From the NCBI GenBank assembly GCA_050290865.1, contig JBNKIW010000002.1, positions 177,924 through 241,923 of the forward strand: DNA of 64,000 nt, in the 5' to 3' direction. Below, one piece after another: positions 26,252 to 34,391 of this stretch. Positions within the stretch are counted from its first letter, which is position 1, and each line of letters starts with the position of its first letter. The translations under genes and the position numbers were made by a program. The stretch comes from JARRLC01 sp050290865. GTDB lineage: Bacteria > Pseudomonadota > Alphaproteobacteria > Rhizobiales > Rhodomicrobiaceae. Under the pieces are notes generated by a model that was not told the origin of the DNA, searched no databases, and saw nothing but the letters and a program-made list of their open reading frames with translations.

Positions 26252-27395
26252 GAAGAGGGTGATGATCCTTATGGCTCTGTCCTCTCTTGACGGAACCCGA
26301 AGTTATGGCGGCGTCGATAGCGTTTGTCAGAGCCAATTAAAAGGACTGCTCCAATACGGAGGAGACCATGATTATATTATTGTCGGGTTCAATCCGGCCA
26401 ATGACGCGCACCCCGAAGGAGAAAAGCATAATCTTTCCGGGAATATGACCCTGTATTGGCATAATGTGGGACACGGGCCGGGGCGCAAACAGATCTTTCC
26501 CAAGCTTGTGCGGCATGAATTACTGGTACGGCGCTATGCGAGACGGTTTGTGCCGGATGTCGTTCACAGTCATACTCCGCAATGGTATATTCGGAAGGCT
26601 CCAGGCAGCCGCAAAATTCTGAGCCTTCACTCGTACCAGCGAATTGCGATGAAGCGTGTCGGGTTTGTGTCGGACTTCGTGCATCTCCGGATCGTTCAAC
26701 CACAAAGTATTATTTCCAGCGATGTGCTTACCACAGTGTCAGAAGAGATTGAAAAGCTCGTTCAGGCTCGCTTCCAAAAGCCGGTCGCGTATATCGGCAA
26801 CGCCATCGATACCGAATTCGACTGCAACAGGCGCATCGATTCACCGGACGGCAAAATTCGCCTGATGCAAATTGGAAACATTGAACCGCGCAAAGGGGTA
26901 TTGGATACGCTCCGAGTTGTTCATTCTCTGCTCCCGCAATTTCCGAACATCGAGCTGTGGCTCGCCGGACGATTTAATAAAAATGACGATTATTATCGTG
27001 CGCTTACGCGCTATATTCGTGACAATGAACTACACAGCGCGGTCAGATTTCTGGGACTGGTTGACAGGAAGGAGTTGATATCCCGCGTATCTCAGGTTCA
27101 TATTGGTATGTTCTTGTCTCACTCGGAGACTTTTGGTCTCGCCCCACTCGAAATGCTGCTGGCCGGCGTTCCAATGGTCACGACACAGGTCGGCGTTTTT
27201 GAACGGCATTGGCGGGAATTCGCCGCACAGGGCGTTATGCTCATTCAGCCCGGGAACGTCGAACATGCGGCACAAGCGGTGTCCGAAATGATTTGCCGGA
27301 GCAACTTCGCCGCACACAAGCAAACACCGGCATTCATCAAAGATATGTTTTCACTTGAAGCTATAACAAGAAATTATGTAGAGTTATACTCGTAA
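26208..27395 (+). CDS. Family 4 glycosyltransferase
   Basis: From ATG at 26208 (GGAG six bases upstream) the product has 395 residues. The GT-B fold is shown by YGGVDSVCQSQLKGLL, DVVHSHTPQWY, LTTVSEEIEKLVQARF, VAYIGNAIDTEFD, the donor domain RLMQIGNIEPRKGVLDTLRVV, HSAVRFLGLVDRKELISRVSQVHIGMFLSHSETFGLAPLEMLLAGVPMV (with E-x7-E) and LIQPGNVEHAAQAV. It is more AT-rich than the flanking GC-rich genes. An ATG at 26151 is also in frame but would overlap wzy by 101 bases. The TAATG overlap with the acetyltransferase indicates coupling. Confidence 0.87.
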   Translation: MAKLSTDRPAHMAARKRVMILMALSSLDGTRSYGGVDSVCQSQLKGLLQYGGDHDYIIVGFNPANDAHPEGEKHNLSGNMTLYWHNVGHGPGRKQIFPKLVRHELLVRRYARRFVPDVVHSHTPQWYIRKAPGSRKILSLHSYQRIAMKRVGFVSDFVHLRIVQPQSIISSDVLTTVSEEIEKLVQARFQKPVAYIGNAIDTEFDCNRRIDSPDGKIRLMQIGNIEPRKGVLDTLRVVHSLLPQFPNIELWLAGRFNKNDDYYRALTRYIRDNELHSAVRFLGLVDRKELISRVSQVHIGMFLSHSETFGLAPLEMLLAGVPMVTTQVGVFERHWREFAAQGVMLIQPGNVEHAAQAVSEMICRSNFAAHKQTPAFIKDMFSLEAITRNYVELYS

Positions 27396-27922
27396 TGTCT
27401 AGAAATATGTACAACAATGTCATGCCGCTGGCGTCACGCCTGATCATAAAATATCACAGGGTTCATAGATATACGTATACGAGCGAGAATTTCTTGCTAC
27501 GGCGTGTGGCGTGTCGCATTCTCAGCGCTATCAATCAACTGGTTATCCAGCCACTTTTTCACTGCGTGTTTCCGAAAGAAGCTCAGATCGGAGAGAATTT
27601 CATGCTGCCCCATCCATTTGGTGTCCTCGTTGCCCCGGACGCGATAATCGGGAGCAATGTGAAGATCTTACATCACGTCACGTTGGGGCATAATGAGCTT
27701 TCGGATGAAGAAAGAGGGCCAATGATCATTGGCAACAATGTCTATATCGGTCCCGGGGCGCAGATACTGGGAAACCGCATTTCAATTGGAGATGGCGCCG
27801 TCATCGGACCTAACGCCGTCGTTGTGAGGGACGTCCCGGCCGATGCCGTCATGGTCGGGATACCCGCGCGGAATATAGGTCAGCTCACCATGGGAAAATC
27901 CACTGCTGTGCGGGTGGGCTGA
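27395..27922 (+). CDS. Hexapeptide-repeat O-acetyltransferase (CysE/WcaB-like)
   Basis: The 175-residue left-handed beta-helix protein has PFGVLVAPDAIIGSNVKILHHVTLGHNE, with the catalytic His in HHVTLG, then IGNNVYIGPGAQILGNRISIGDGAVIGPNAVVVRDVPADAVMVGIPAR, ending in the GIPAR signature. It resembles serine acetyltransferase but lacks the long N-terminal helical domain of CysE, so EPS O-acetylation is more likely than cysteine synthesis. ATG overlaps the previous stop by one base (TAATG). Confidence 0.87.
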   Translation: MSRNMYNNVMPLASRLIIKYHRVHRYTYTSENFLLRRVACRILSAINQLVIQPLFHCVFPKEAQIGENFMLPHPFGVLVAPDAIIGSNVKILHHVTLGHNELSDEERGPMIIGNNVYIGPGAQILGNRISIGDGAVIGPNAVVVRDVPADAVMVGIPARNIGQLTMGKSTAVRVG

Positions 27923-27936
27923 TCCTGCGGGCAGGC

Positions 27937-30285
27937 GTGGCCAATGTTCCGCCGGGAGGTCCCAGCGCTGGATTTCATGGTGACGAAATGGTTACTGACA
28001 ATGTGGTCGTGAGGCCGATGAAACCGACATCACCAGGGAATTTTGGCAACTTTGGAGCATCCGGAGGAGATGGTTCACTTGAACCCGAACTGGAGTCCGC
28101 AGCCGTCGAGCTGACCGGGATTGTGAAACGCCGCTGGAAGATCATCGCGGCGGTTCTTTTCGGCGTTCTGACGGCGGCGGCCACCTATGCCTTCACCTCA
28201 CCCGCCATTTTCACCGCGACCACCTTCTTGCTGATCGACGCAAGGCACGCAGATATGCTGGGGGACCGCCAGCAGTCCGAGCGTCCGCAACCCGTGGCCA
28301 GTCCTGAAGTTGACAGTCAGGTGGAGGTCCTCAAATCCGAGCGGATTGCGCTCGCCGTCATTCGCAAGCTTGATCTGGTAAACAATGACGTCTTCAATAG
28401 AAAAGGCTGGTTATCCTTCGAAAAGAAGACAACACCACTTCCTCCAGCCTCCGTACGCGAACGGCAGGTCTTGAGAGGCTTCGTCGATAGCCTTTCGATT
28501 GAACGTGTCAACCTCACCTACGTCGTTCAAGTCAAATTCGAGGCCACCGATCCCGTTCTCGCGGCCACCGTCGCCAACACCATTGCGAACACCTATCTGG
28601 CAGACCAGATTGAGGCGCGCTTCGATGCATTGCAACAGGCGAGGGTCTGGCTGGACAAGCGCATTCAGGCGCTCCGTAAGAAACAGATGGTGTCTGAGCA
28701 GTCGGTCGCCAGTTTTCGCGCGCAACACAATATGGTCAGCGCCGGTGAGCAGACGGTGGGCGATCAGCAGCTCACCGACCTGAACGCGCGCCTCACGCTT
28801 GCGCGCACTCAGACTGCCGACGCTCTCGCGAAATGGCAACAGATTCAGCGCGTCGTTGCTGCCGGTGATATTCAAGCCCCAGCGCTGACCGACGTGATCG
28901 GGAATCCGAGCATGAACAGGTTGCGCGATCAGTTCGCAGATCTCGTCCGGCGCAAGGGGGATGTCGTGAATCGTGTCGGTCGCGATCATGCCGCGGTCGC
29001 TCAACTCGACAATGAAATAAAGCAGGTGCGAGAGCTAATTCTGGCGGAACTGCGCTCGGTGGAAGGGAGCATCCGCAACGAATACGAGATCGCCAAGGCC
29101 CGTATGGAGGCTTTGATCAAGGAATTCGAAGCCGCAAAACGCGCCAATGTGAGGACCGACGAAGCCTCGATCCAGTTGCGTGACCTGCAGCGCGAGGCCG
29201 ACACGAACCGGTCGTTGCTGGAGAACTTTCTTGGCCGGCATGCCATAGCCTCCGAGCAGCAGAAGTTCCCGACCAGCGAAGCCCGCGTGATTACTGCTGC
29301 GACGCCGCCCCTTCGCCCCAGCTCGCCGAAGAAGAAGCTGATCCTCGCAGTCGGATCGGTACTGGGCTTGGTATTAGGTTTCGCCGCGGCCCTTCTCGTG
29401 GACCGGCTGGAGCCCGGATTTCGTACCCGGCGCCAGGTGCGCGCGGAACTGGGCGTTCCTCTTTCCGGCATCGTACCAGTCATCAGCCAAGGCCATCGCG
29501 GTGAACGCAGCACGCGTCTTGGGACACTGAAGGAACATGTACCGCAGGATCTGCCGGCGAATCGGCAAGTACAGAAGCAAAACCCTGTCATGCGGTTGGC
29601 AATAAACTCCGTGTTGTCGCGCTTCACCGATGCGATGCGATCGATACGGTTGGTCGCGGAAAGGGCTGCATCGAAACCGGGCGGGCGCATCATCGGCTTC
29701 GTTTCCACCGTACCGAATGAAGGAAAATCAACCCTCTCAGCCAATTTCGCCCAGCTTCTGGCCGACTCCGGTGAACGGGTGATTTTAATCGATGCGGATT
29801 TCCGGCGCGCCGCGCTGAGCGGCGAATTGGCGCCGGCCAACATCCCTGGCGCGGTAGAGGTCGTGATGGGGTTTTTGCCGCTTTCGGAGGCACTACTCTT
29901 CGATGTCGAAACCGGCCTCGAATTTCTGGGCAATGGTGATCGCTGTAGTGCCTCGGAGTCGGCAGCCCTGGCCAATTCGAAGCCGTTCAAACAATTCGTC
30001 AGTCAATTGAGCGCCGCGTATGACTGGATAATCCTGGATCTGCCACCATTGGTTCCGGTCGTTGACGCGAATGCGGTTGCGGAAATCGTGGACGCCTTCA
30101 TTCTCGTGATCGAGTGGGGAGGGACGCCACGTCACGTCGTGACTCACGCACTTGACGCCAATCATGCGGTGAAACGGAAGCTTGCAGGGTGTGTATTCAA
30201 CAAGGTGGACATGAAGCGAATGGGGGTTTATGAGCCGCAAATGAACCTTCGCTATAGTTCATCCTACTATACATCATCTCACTAA
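27937..30285 (+). CDS. Polysaccharide co-polymerase / BY-kinase (Wzc/ExoP-like)
   Basis: The 782-residue protein begins with GTG at 27937. A Wzz domain with TM1 (IIAAVLFGVLTAAATYAF, ~70) precedes a long periplasmic coiled-coil region (residues ~220-460), a proline-rich PPLRPSSPKKKLI before TM2 (~470-490), and a cytosolic BY-kinase domain. That domain has Walker A STVPNEGKST (~595), Walker A' VILIDADFRR and Walker B WIILDLPPL. A C-terminal tyrosine cluster (RYSSSYYTSSH) is the probable autophosphorylation tail. It sets chain length and couples polymerisation to export. No Wza-type outer-membrane protein or Wzb phosphatase is seen. Its stop overlaps the convergent mlaF stop. Confidence 0.9.
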   Translation: MANVPPGGPSAGFHGDEMVTDNVVVRPMKPTSPGNFGNFGASGGDGSLEPELESAAVELTGIVKRRWKIIAAVLFGVLTAAATYAFTSPAIFTATTFLLIDARHADMLGDRQQSERPQPVASPEVDSQVEVLKSERIALAVIRKLDLVNNDVFNRKGWLSFEKKTTPLPPASVRERQVLRGFVDSLSIERVNLTYVVQVKFEATDPVLAATVANTIANTYLADQIEARFDALQQARVWLDKRIQALRKKQMVSEQSVASFRAQHNMVSAGEQTVGDQQLTDLNARLTLARTQTADALAKWQQIQRVVAAGDIQAPALTDVIGNPSMNRLRDQFADLVRRKGDVVNRVGRDHAAVAQLDNEIKQVRELILAELRSVEGSIRNEYEIAKARMEALIKEFEAAKRANVRTDEASIQLRDLQREADTNRSLLENFLGRHAIASEQQKFPTSEARVITAATPPLRPSSPKKKLILAVGSVLGLVLGFAAALLVDRLEPGFRTRRQVRAELGVPLSGIVPVISQGHRGERSTRLGTLKEHVPQDLPANRQVQKQNPVMRLAINSVLSRFTDAMRSIRLVAERAASKPGGRIIGFVSTVPNEGKSTLSANFAQLLADSGERVILIDADFRRAALSGELAPANIPGAVEVVMGFLPLSEALLFDVETGLEFLGNGDRCSASESAALANSKPFKQFVSQLSAAYDWIILDLPPLVPVVDANAVAEIVDAFILVIEWGGTPRHVVTHALDANHAVKRKLAGCVFNKVDMKRMGVYEPQMNLRYSSSYYTSSH

Positions 30286-31034
30286 GGCCTCACCGCAAAA
30301 TAATCTTCGACCCAGGGATGGCGCGGTTCGCTCGCCAGCACCTGCGGCGTTCCCGTCTGGACGACCCTCTGATCTGCCAGAACAGCGACCCGGTCGCAGA
30401 TCGCGAAGATGCTGTCGAGATCATGTGTCACCATATAGACAGTCAATCCGAGGGTCTGCTGCAGGCGGAGGATGAGCCGGTCGAACGCCGCCGCGCCGAT
30501 CGGATCGAGCCCGGAAGTCGGTTCGTCGAGGAACACGATATCCGGATCGAGCGCCAGGGCCCGCGCCAGACCGGCGCGTTTGCGCATGCCACCCGACAGC
30601 TCGGAGGGATATTTGTGTGCCGCATCCGGACTGAGGCCGACCAGCGCCAGTTTTAGAAACGCCAGTTCGTCCATGGCCGCTTTCGGCAGCTTGAGCTGCT
30701 CGCGCATCGGCACCTGGATGTTCTGCAGCACCGTGAGCGAGGAAAACAGCGCGCCATCCTGAAACAGCACGCCCCAGCGGTATTCGATCTCCCGCCGTCC
30801 GCGCCGGTCCAGCGTCGCCATATCGCGCCCGAAGACCTCGACGTGGCCCTCGTCCGGCGGCACGAGGCCGATGATGCTGCGCAGGAGCATCGATTTCCCC
30901 GTTCCGGACGCCCCGGCGACGCCGAGCACCTCACCGCGGTGCACGTCGAGATCGAGCCGGTCGAAAATGACCTGCGGGCCCAAACGCTTCGAAAGGTTAC
31001 GGATACGGATGGCGGGGGTGGGAGCGTGTTTCAT
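30282..31034 (-). CDS. mlaF: Lipid-transport ABC ATP-binding protein (MlaF-like)
   Basis: The 250-residue ATPase of an MCE transport system has Walker A GASGTGKSMLLRS, the Q-loop LFQDGALFSSLTVLQNIQVP (the GALF variant is typical of MlaF), the signature ELSGGMRKRAGLARALAL, Walker B IVFLDEPTSGLDP and the H-loop MVTHDLDS. It energises phospholipid movement by MlaE/MlaD. It lies 3 bases downstream of mlaE on the same strand. In related genomes mlaD follows at once; here the wzc stop overlaps the mlaF stop and mlaD lies 15.8 kb further on. Confidence 0.92.
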   Translation of the reverse strand: MKHAPTPAIRIRNLSKRLGPQVIFDRLDLDVHRGEVLGVAGASGTGKSMLLRSIIGLVPPDEGHVEVFGRDMATLDRRGRREIEYRWGVLFQDGALFSSLTVLQNIQVPMREQLKLPKAAMDELAFLKLALVGLSPDAAHKYPSELSGGMRKRAGLARALALDPDIVFLDEPTSGLDPIGAAAFDRLILRLQQTLGLTVYMVTHDLDSIFAICDRVAVLADQRVVQTGTPQVLASEPRHPWVEDYFAVRP

Positions 31035-31037
31035 GTT

Positions 31038-32216
31038 TCAGAACCCCGCCGCCGACAGGAACATCGCAAACAGGGCATCGAAAATGATGACGAGAAAGAT
31101 CGCCTTGACCACCGCCGCCGTCACATGCCGCCCGAGCGACTCGGCGCTGCCGCTCACGCTAAGACCGTCGAGACAGCCGACCAGCCCGATGATCAGCGCG
31201 GCGAGCGGCGCTTTCGCCAGTCCCACGGCGAAATGCTTCAGCGTGATGGTGTGGTGCAGGCGCTGGATGTAGACCGCCAGATCGACGTCGAGATAGATCA
31301 GGGCCATGACCGCCCCGCCCGCCAGGCACATCAGGTCGCCGATGAAGGCCAGAATCGGCACGACCACGATCAGCGCGGCGATCCGCGGCAGCACGAGCGT
31401 TTCTACGGGATCGATCCCGAGCGTGCGCATGGCGTCGATCTCCTCGCGCATCTTCATCGAGCCGATTTCCGCCGTGAAGGCCGACGCGGACCGCCCGGCG
31501 ACCACGATGGACGTGAGCAGGATGCCGACCTCGCGCAGCGCGAGAATGCCGAGCATATCGACCGCGAACGGTTCCGCCTGGAACGCCCTGAGCTGCACGA
31601 TGCCCTGCTGCGTGATGACGGCGCCGACGAGGAGGCAGATCAGCGAGATGATCGGCACGGCGCGCAGGCCGGTGTGTTCGATGTGATGGACGAAAGAAAT
31701 CCAGCGGAAACGCCAGGGCCGGATAGCGATGCCCGCCGCGCAGGCGGCAACGGCGCCGAGGAAGGCGGTGAGCCGCGAAATGTCCGCCAGCGCCTCGAGC
31801 AGAGCGTTTACGGATTCCGCCAGGAAGGAAGCAACGGTCTTCTCCCGGCGTGGCTCCGGCCGGGGCTGCGCCGCACCGTCGCGCACCACGCCGAGCAGAA
31901 CGTCCTGCTTTTCCGAAACGGTACGTAGGCGCACCGGAATGCCGGTTCCTTCGAGCTCGCGGCGCAACAGATCGATGAGCCAGGCGCCCGCCGTGTCGAG
32001 TTCCTCGACGGCGCTGAGATCGACCTCCGCAGCCGTGATGCGGCTGCGTTGCGCCGGGATCTGCAACGATTGAACCCTGGCATGGAGTTCGGCGGTTTCA
32101 CGCACCGTCCAGCGGCCTGAAACCGCCAGCCGCAACATCCCATCTTTGACGTCCGGCGCAAGCGACGGCGCCGGAAAGCGCGTGTCCGCCGAGAGGATGT
32201 GCGCAGTTTCGGTCAT
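31038..32216 (-). CDS. mlaE: Lipid-transport permease MlaE with N-terminal STAS domain
   Basis: Residues ~20-110 form a STAS-like domain (MLRLAVSGRWTVRETAEL; AEVDLSAVEELDTAGAWLIDLLRREL) fused to a MlaE permease. The permease part has FVHHIEHTGLRAVPIISLICLLVGAVITQQG, LREVGILLTSIVVAGRSASAFTAEIGSMKMREEIDAMRTLGIDP and the last membrane helices. This STAS-MlaE fusion is common in alphaproteobacteria, where it replaces a separate MlaB. The 392-residue length is standard. It is first in the mlaEF pair. Confidence 0.92.
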   Translation of the reverse strand: MTETAHILSADTRFPAPSLAPDVKDGMLRLAVSGRWTVRETAELHARVQSLQIPAQRSRITAAEVDLSAVEELDTAGAWLIDLLRRELEGTGIPVRLRTVSEKQDVLLGVVRDGAAQPRPEPRREKTVASFLAESVNALLEALADISRLTAFLGAVAACAAGIAIRPWRFRWISFVHHIEHTGLRAVPIISLICLLVGAVITQQGIVQLRAFQAEPFAVDMLGILALREVGILLTSIVVAGRSASAFTAEIGSMKMREEIDAMRTLGIDPVETLVLPRIAALIVVVPILAFIGDLMCLAGGAVMALIYLDVDLAVYIQRLHHTITLKHFAVGLAKAPLAALIIGLVGCLDGLSVSGSAESLGRHVTAAVVKAIFLVIIFDALFAMFLSAAGF

Positions 32217-32633
32217 GGGCGGCCGTGTTTCGTTCGCGTTCGCCAGCGGCGATGCTGCCGTCGGACAGCAATTCCCGAAGTCTTACAGTGATTCTCCGCA
32301 GTTTTTTATTCAAGACATCGGAGGAATCGTGGAGCGCGGGCGCTCAGCGGGCGGCATAACATGCAATTGGTGGAGAAGATGTCGAAGGCGAAGGCGGCAC
32401 GCCGCATTCTGACGGCTGGCGCGGAGCAGAGGCTGCGGTCAGAACTAAAGGAGGATTACTTAGCCGTATATCGCCGGATATCTATGCCGCCGAACGGGCG
32501 CTATAAAGATAACGCGTTTGCGCAAACAGAGTGTTTCCGCGCAGGCCGGGTTTGGTGCCGGTCATGCAGATTGGGGAAGCTGACGAGCAACGGGAAGCGA
32601 GGGTCTTGTGTGCCCTCACCGTTGAGCTTATTG
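32217..32633. other. Intergenic region between mlaE and the first globin gene
   Basis: The 417 bases upstream of mlaE and downstream of the globin gene carry no gene I can support. A plus-strand frame from 32361 reads MQLVEKMSKAKAARRILTAG and continues antisense through the globin, but shows no family features. The mlaEF promoter is expected here but I cannot single out a box. Confidence 0.4.
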
Positions 32634-33161
32634 TTAGCGCGCGTGATAGACCGGGCAGCGCGCTTCGCCGTCGTTTTCCTCGGCAAGACGGTCGAGGAAA
32701 TCCTGCGAGACCGGGCCGGTATCCAGAAGCCCGTTCTGCATGACCTTGGCCATGACATCGAAGGCGCCAAGCCAGGCGTCGCGGAGTTGCGGCGTGAAAT
32801 CGTCGCCGAGCACTTCGTAGAATGTGTCCATGAGCGCTTTGCGCATCAGGCCGAAGTGGGCGGGAATGACACCCCATTGTGCGTGCTCTTTGCCGAGCTT
32901 GCGTATGGTCGGCATTGCCGCCTCAGCGTTGTCGAGCTGAGTTACAGGCAATGATATAAGAGAACGCAGGTGGAGGTTGACGAGTTCGGCCACCACACCC
33001 ATGAACTTCTCATGCTGATAGGACATGTCGTCCCCAAACAGCTTTCTGGTTTCGGGCGCAGCTGCAAACAGCCTGTTGTAGAATTTCTCTCCCACCTGCT
33101 TGGCGATGGGAGCAACCTTCGCGAAGCTGGTATGCACAAGCCTTATCTGTGCTGGTGTCAT
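32634..33161 (-). CDS. Single-domain globin (first of a tandem pair)
   Basis: From the ATG at 33161 the product has 175 residues and the three-over-three globin pattern. CD1 Phe is F42 (KLFGDDMSYQHEKF) and the proximal His is H93 in GKEHAQWGVIPAHF. The G and H helices are LMRKALMDTFYEVLGDDFTPQLRDAWLGAFDVMAKVMQ. It is related to Vitreoscilla-type and Hell's Gate-type bacterial globins, which bind O2 and detoxify NO; there is no FAD/NAD reductase domain. It shares the LHLRSLISLPVT segment with the second globin, indicating gene duplication. Confidence 0.88.
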   Translation of the reverse strand: MTPAQIRLVHTSFAKVAPIAKQVGEKFYNRLFAAAPETRKLFGDDMSYQHEKFMGVVAELVNLHLRSLISLPVTQLDNAEAAMPTIRKLGKEHAQWGVIPAHFGLMRKALMDTFYEVLGDDFTPQLRDAWLGAFDVMAKVMQNGLLDTGPVSQDFLDRLAEENDGEARCPVYHAR

Positions 33162-33483
33162 GGCCTTCACAATCAGTAGTGGACCAGCCGGGTCCGTTGC
33201 ATTGGGGCATCGAAGGCGCTGACAAGCGAAATTATTCGGATTGTGTGCCGGTATTATCCCGGATGGACATTCCCTCGGTGCCAAATTTAGCTTAGCGCGG
33301 ATGATTGGAGCTGAGAAGTGTGATTGTGTCGCTCTGGCGACCGAATTTATAGGAAATATTGCGGCAAAATGTCTTGCTGTGTGTCAAATTGCTTCACTTT
33401 GTCGAGGCGTCATCGTCCGCAGACGCACGATGATCGGCGGGCGGTGGCCATATACTTCACGCGGCGGCCGTCCGAATCGTTCG
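33162..33483. other. Intergenic region between the two globin genes
   Basis: These 322 bases lie upstream of the first globin and downstream of the second, on the minus strand. No gene is supported. I looked for FNR-type TTGAT-N4-ATCAA sites and saw none. The stretch around 33320-33400 is somewhat AT-rich and may hold the promoter of the first globin. Confidence 0.4.
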
Positions 33484-34080
33484 TCACGTCCGCCGGAAGA
33501 TACGGTCAAAAAAACTGGGCCGCGGCGGCGGCGTGGGGGCGGTCTCCTTCGGCTCGGAGGCAAAGAAATCAGTGGCGGAAGTCTCGTCGGCAGCTTCGTC
33601 CGGCAGACGCTCCAGAAACTGGGGACCGGCTACTTCTGCATTCTTGAGGCCGCTTATCATGACGTTGGCCATCAGTTCGAAGGCCGCCTGCCATGCGTCG
33701 CGGAGGTCGGGCGTGAAATTCGGGCCCAGCACTTCGCCCAGCGTGTCCAGCAGCGCCGTTCGCATGAGATCGAAATGCCTGGGCTCGACGCCCAGATGCG
33801 CATGCCGCTTGCCAAGCATGTGGATCGCGGGCAAGGCGGCTTCACTGTCGTTGAGCATGGTCACGGGCAGCGAAATAAGCGAACGGAGGTGCAGACTGAC
33901 GAGTTCCTTCACGACGCTCATGAATTTGGCGTGCTGGGCTGACATGTCTTCGCCAAAAAGTACCCTGGTCTCGGGAGCAATTCCAAAAAGCTTGTCGTAA
34001 AACGCAGCACCAATCTGCTCGGCCATCGGCTCGATCTGAGGATAGCTGTTGCGCAGAAGTCTGATTTGTCCTGGAGTCAT
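33484..34080 (-). CDS. Single-domain globin with proline-rich tail (second of a tandem pair)
   Basis: ATG at 34080 gives 198 residues; the TTG at 34089 is less likely. CD1 Phe is F42 (VLFGEDMSAQHAKF) and the proximal His is H93 in GKRHAHLGVEPRHF, the same positions as in the first globin. The segment LVSLHLRSLISLPVT is nearly identical to its neighbour. It differs by a ~45-residue C-terminal extension rich in Ala, Glu and Pro, ending PPPRPSFFDRIFRRT; the last part could form a basic amphipathic helix for membrane or protein contact. Confidence 0.88.
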   Translation of the reverse strand: MTPGQIRLLRNSYPQIEPMAEQIGAAFYDKLFGIAPETRVLFGEDMSAQHAKFMSVVKELVSLHLRSLISLPVTMLNDSEAALPAIHMLGKRHAHLGVEPRHFDLMRTALLDTLGEVLGPNFTPDLRDAWQAAFELMANVMISGLKNAEVAGPQFLERLPDEAADETSATDFFASEPKETAPTPPPRPSFFDRIFRRT

Positions 34081-34089
34081 TGTGCCCAA

Positions 34090-34391
34090 TTAGTCGACTG
34101 AGGGTGCCGCGACCCGTTGTTTACTGAACCGAGGGTGTGCCACCCGTCCGGACGAAACTTCGTGCCCGCCTCGGAGGGCAGCCACCAGCATTGCGGCAGG
34201 GTAGCGCAGTTGTTGAGTTCTGAGAAGGGTGATGCGCTCGTTCCAGGCCCGGGACCGTTAACGATCGGACACAGAAGGGATCCTCCGGCCCGACACGATA
34301 TGGTCTATGAGGCCGACGCGCCGCAACCGGGCGGCAGTTTTTGGGCTACCGTGATATATTTGAAACAGTTTCCAGCGATGCGTACGCCCTG
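34090..34391. other. Intergenic region upstream of the second globin
   Basis: About 300 bases separate the second globin from the 34392 gene, both on the minus strand. The stretch contains no supported gene and no clear hairpin terminator or promoter box that I can identify. Confidence 0.35.
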
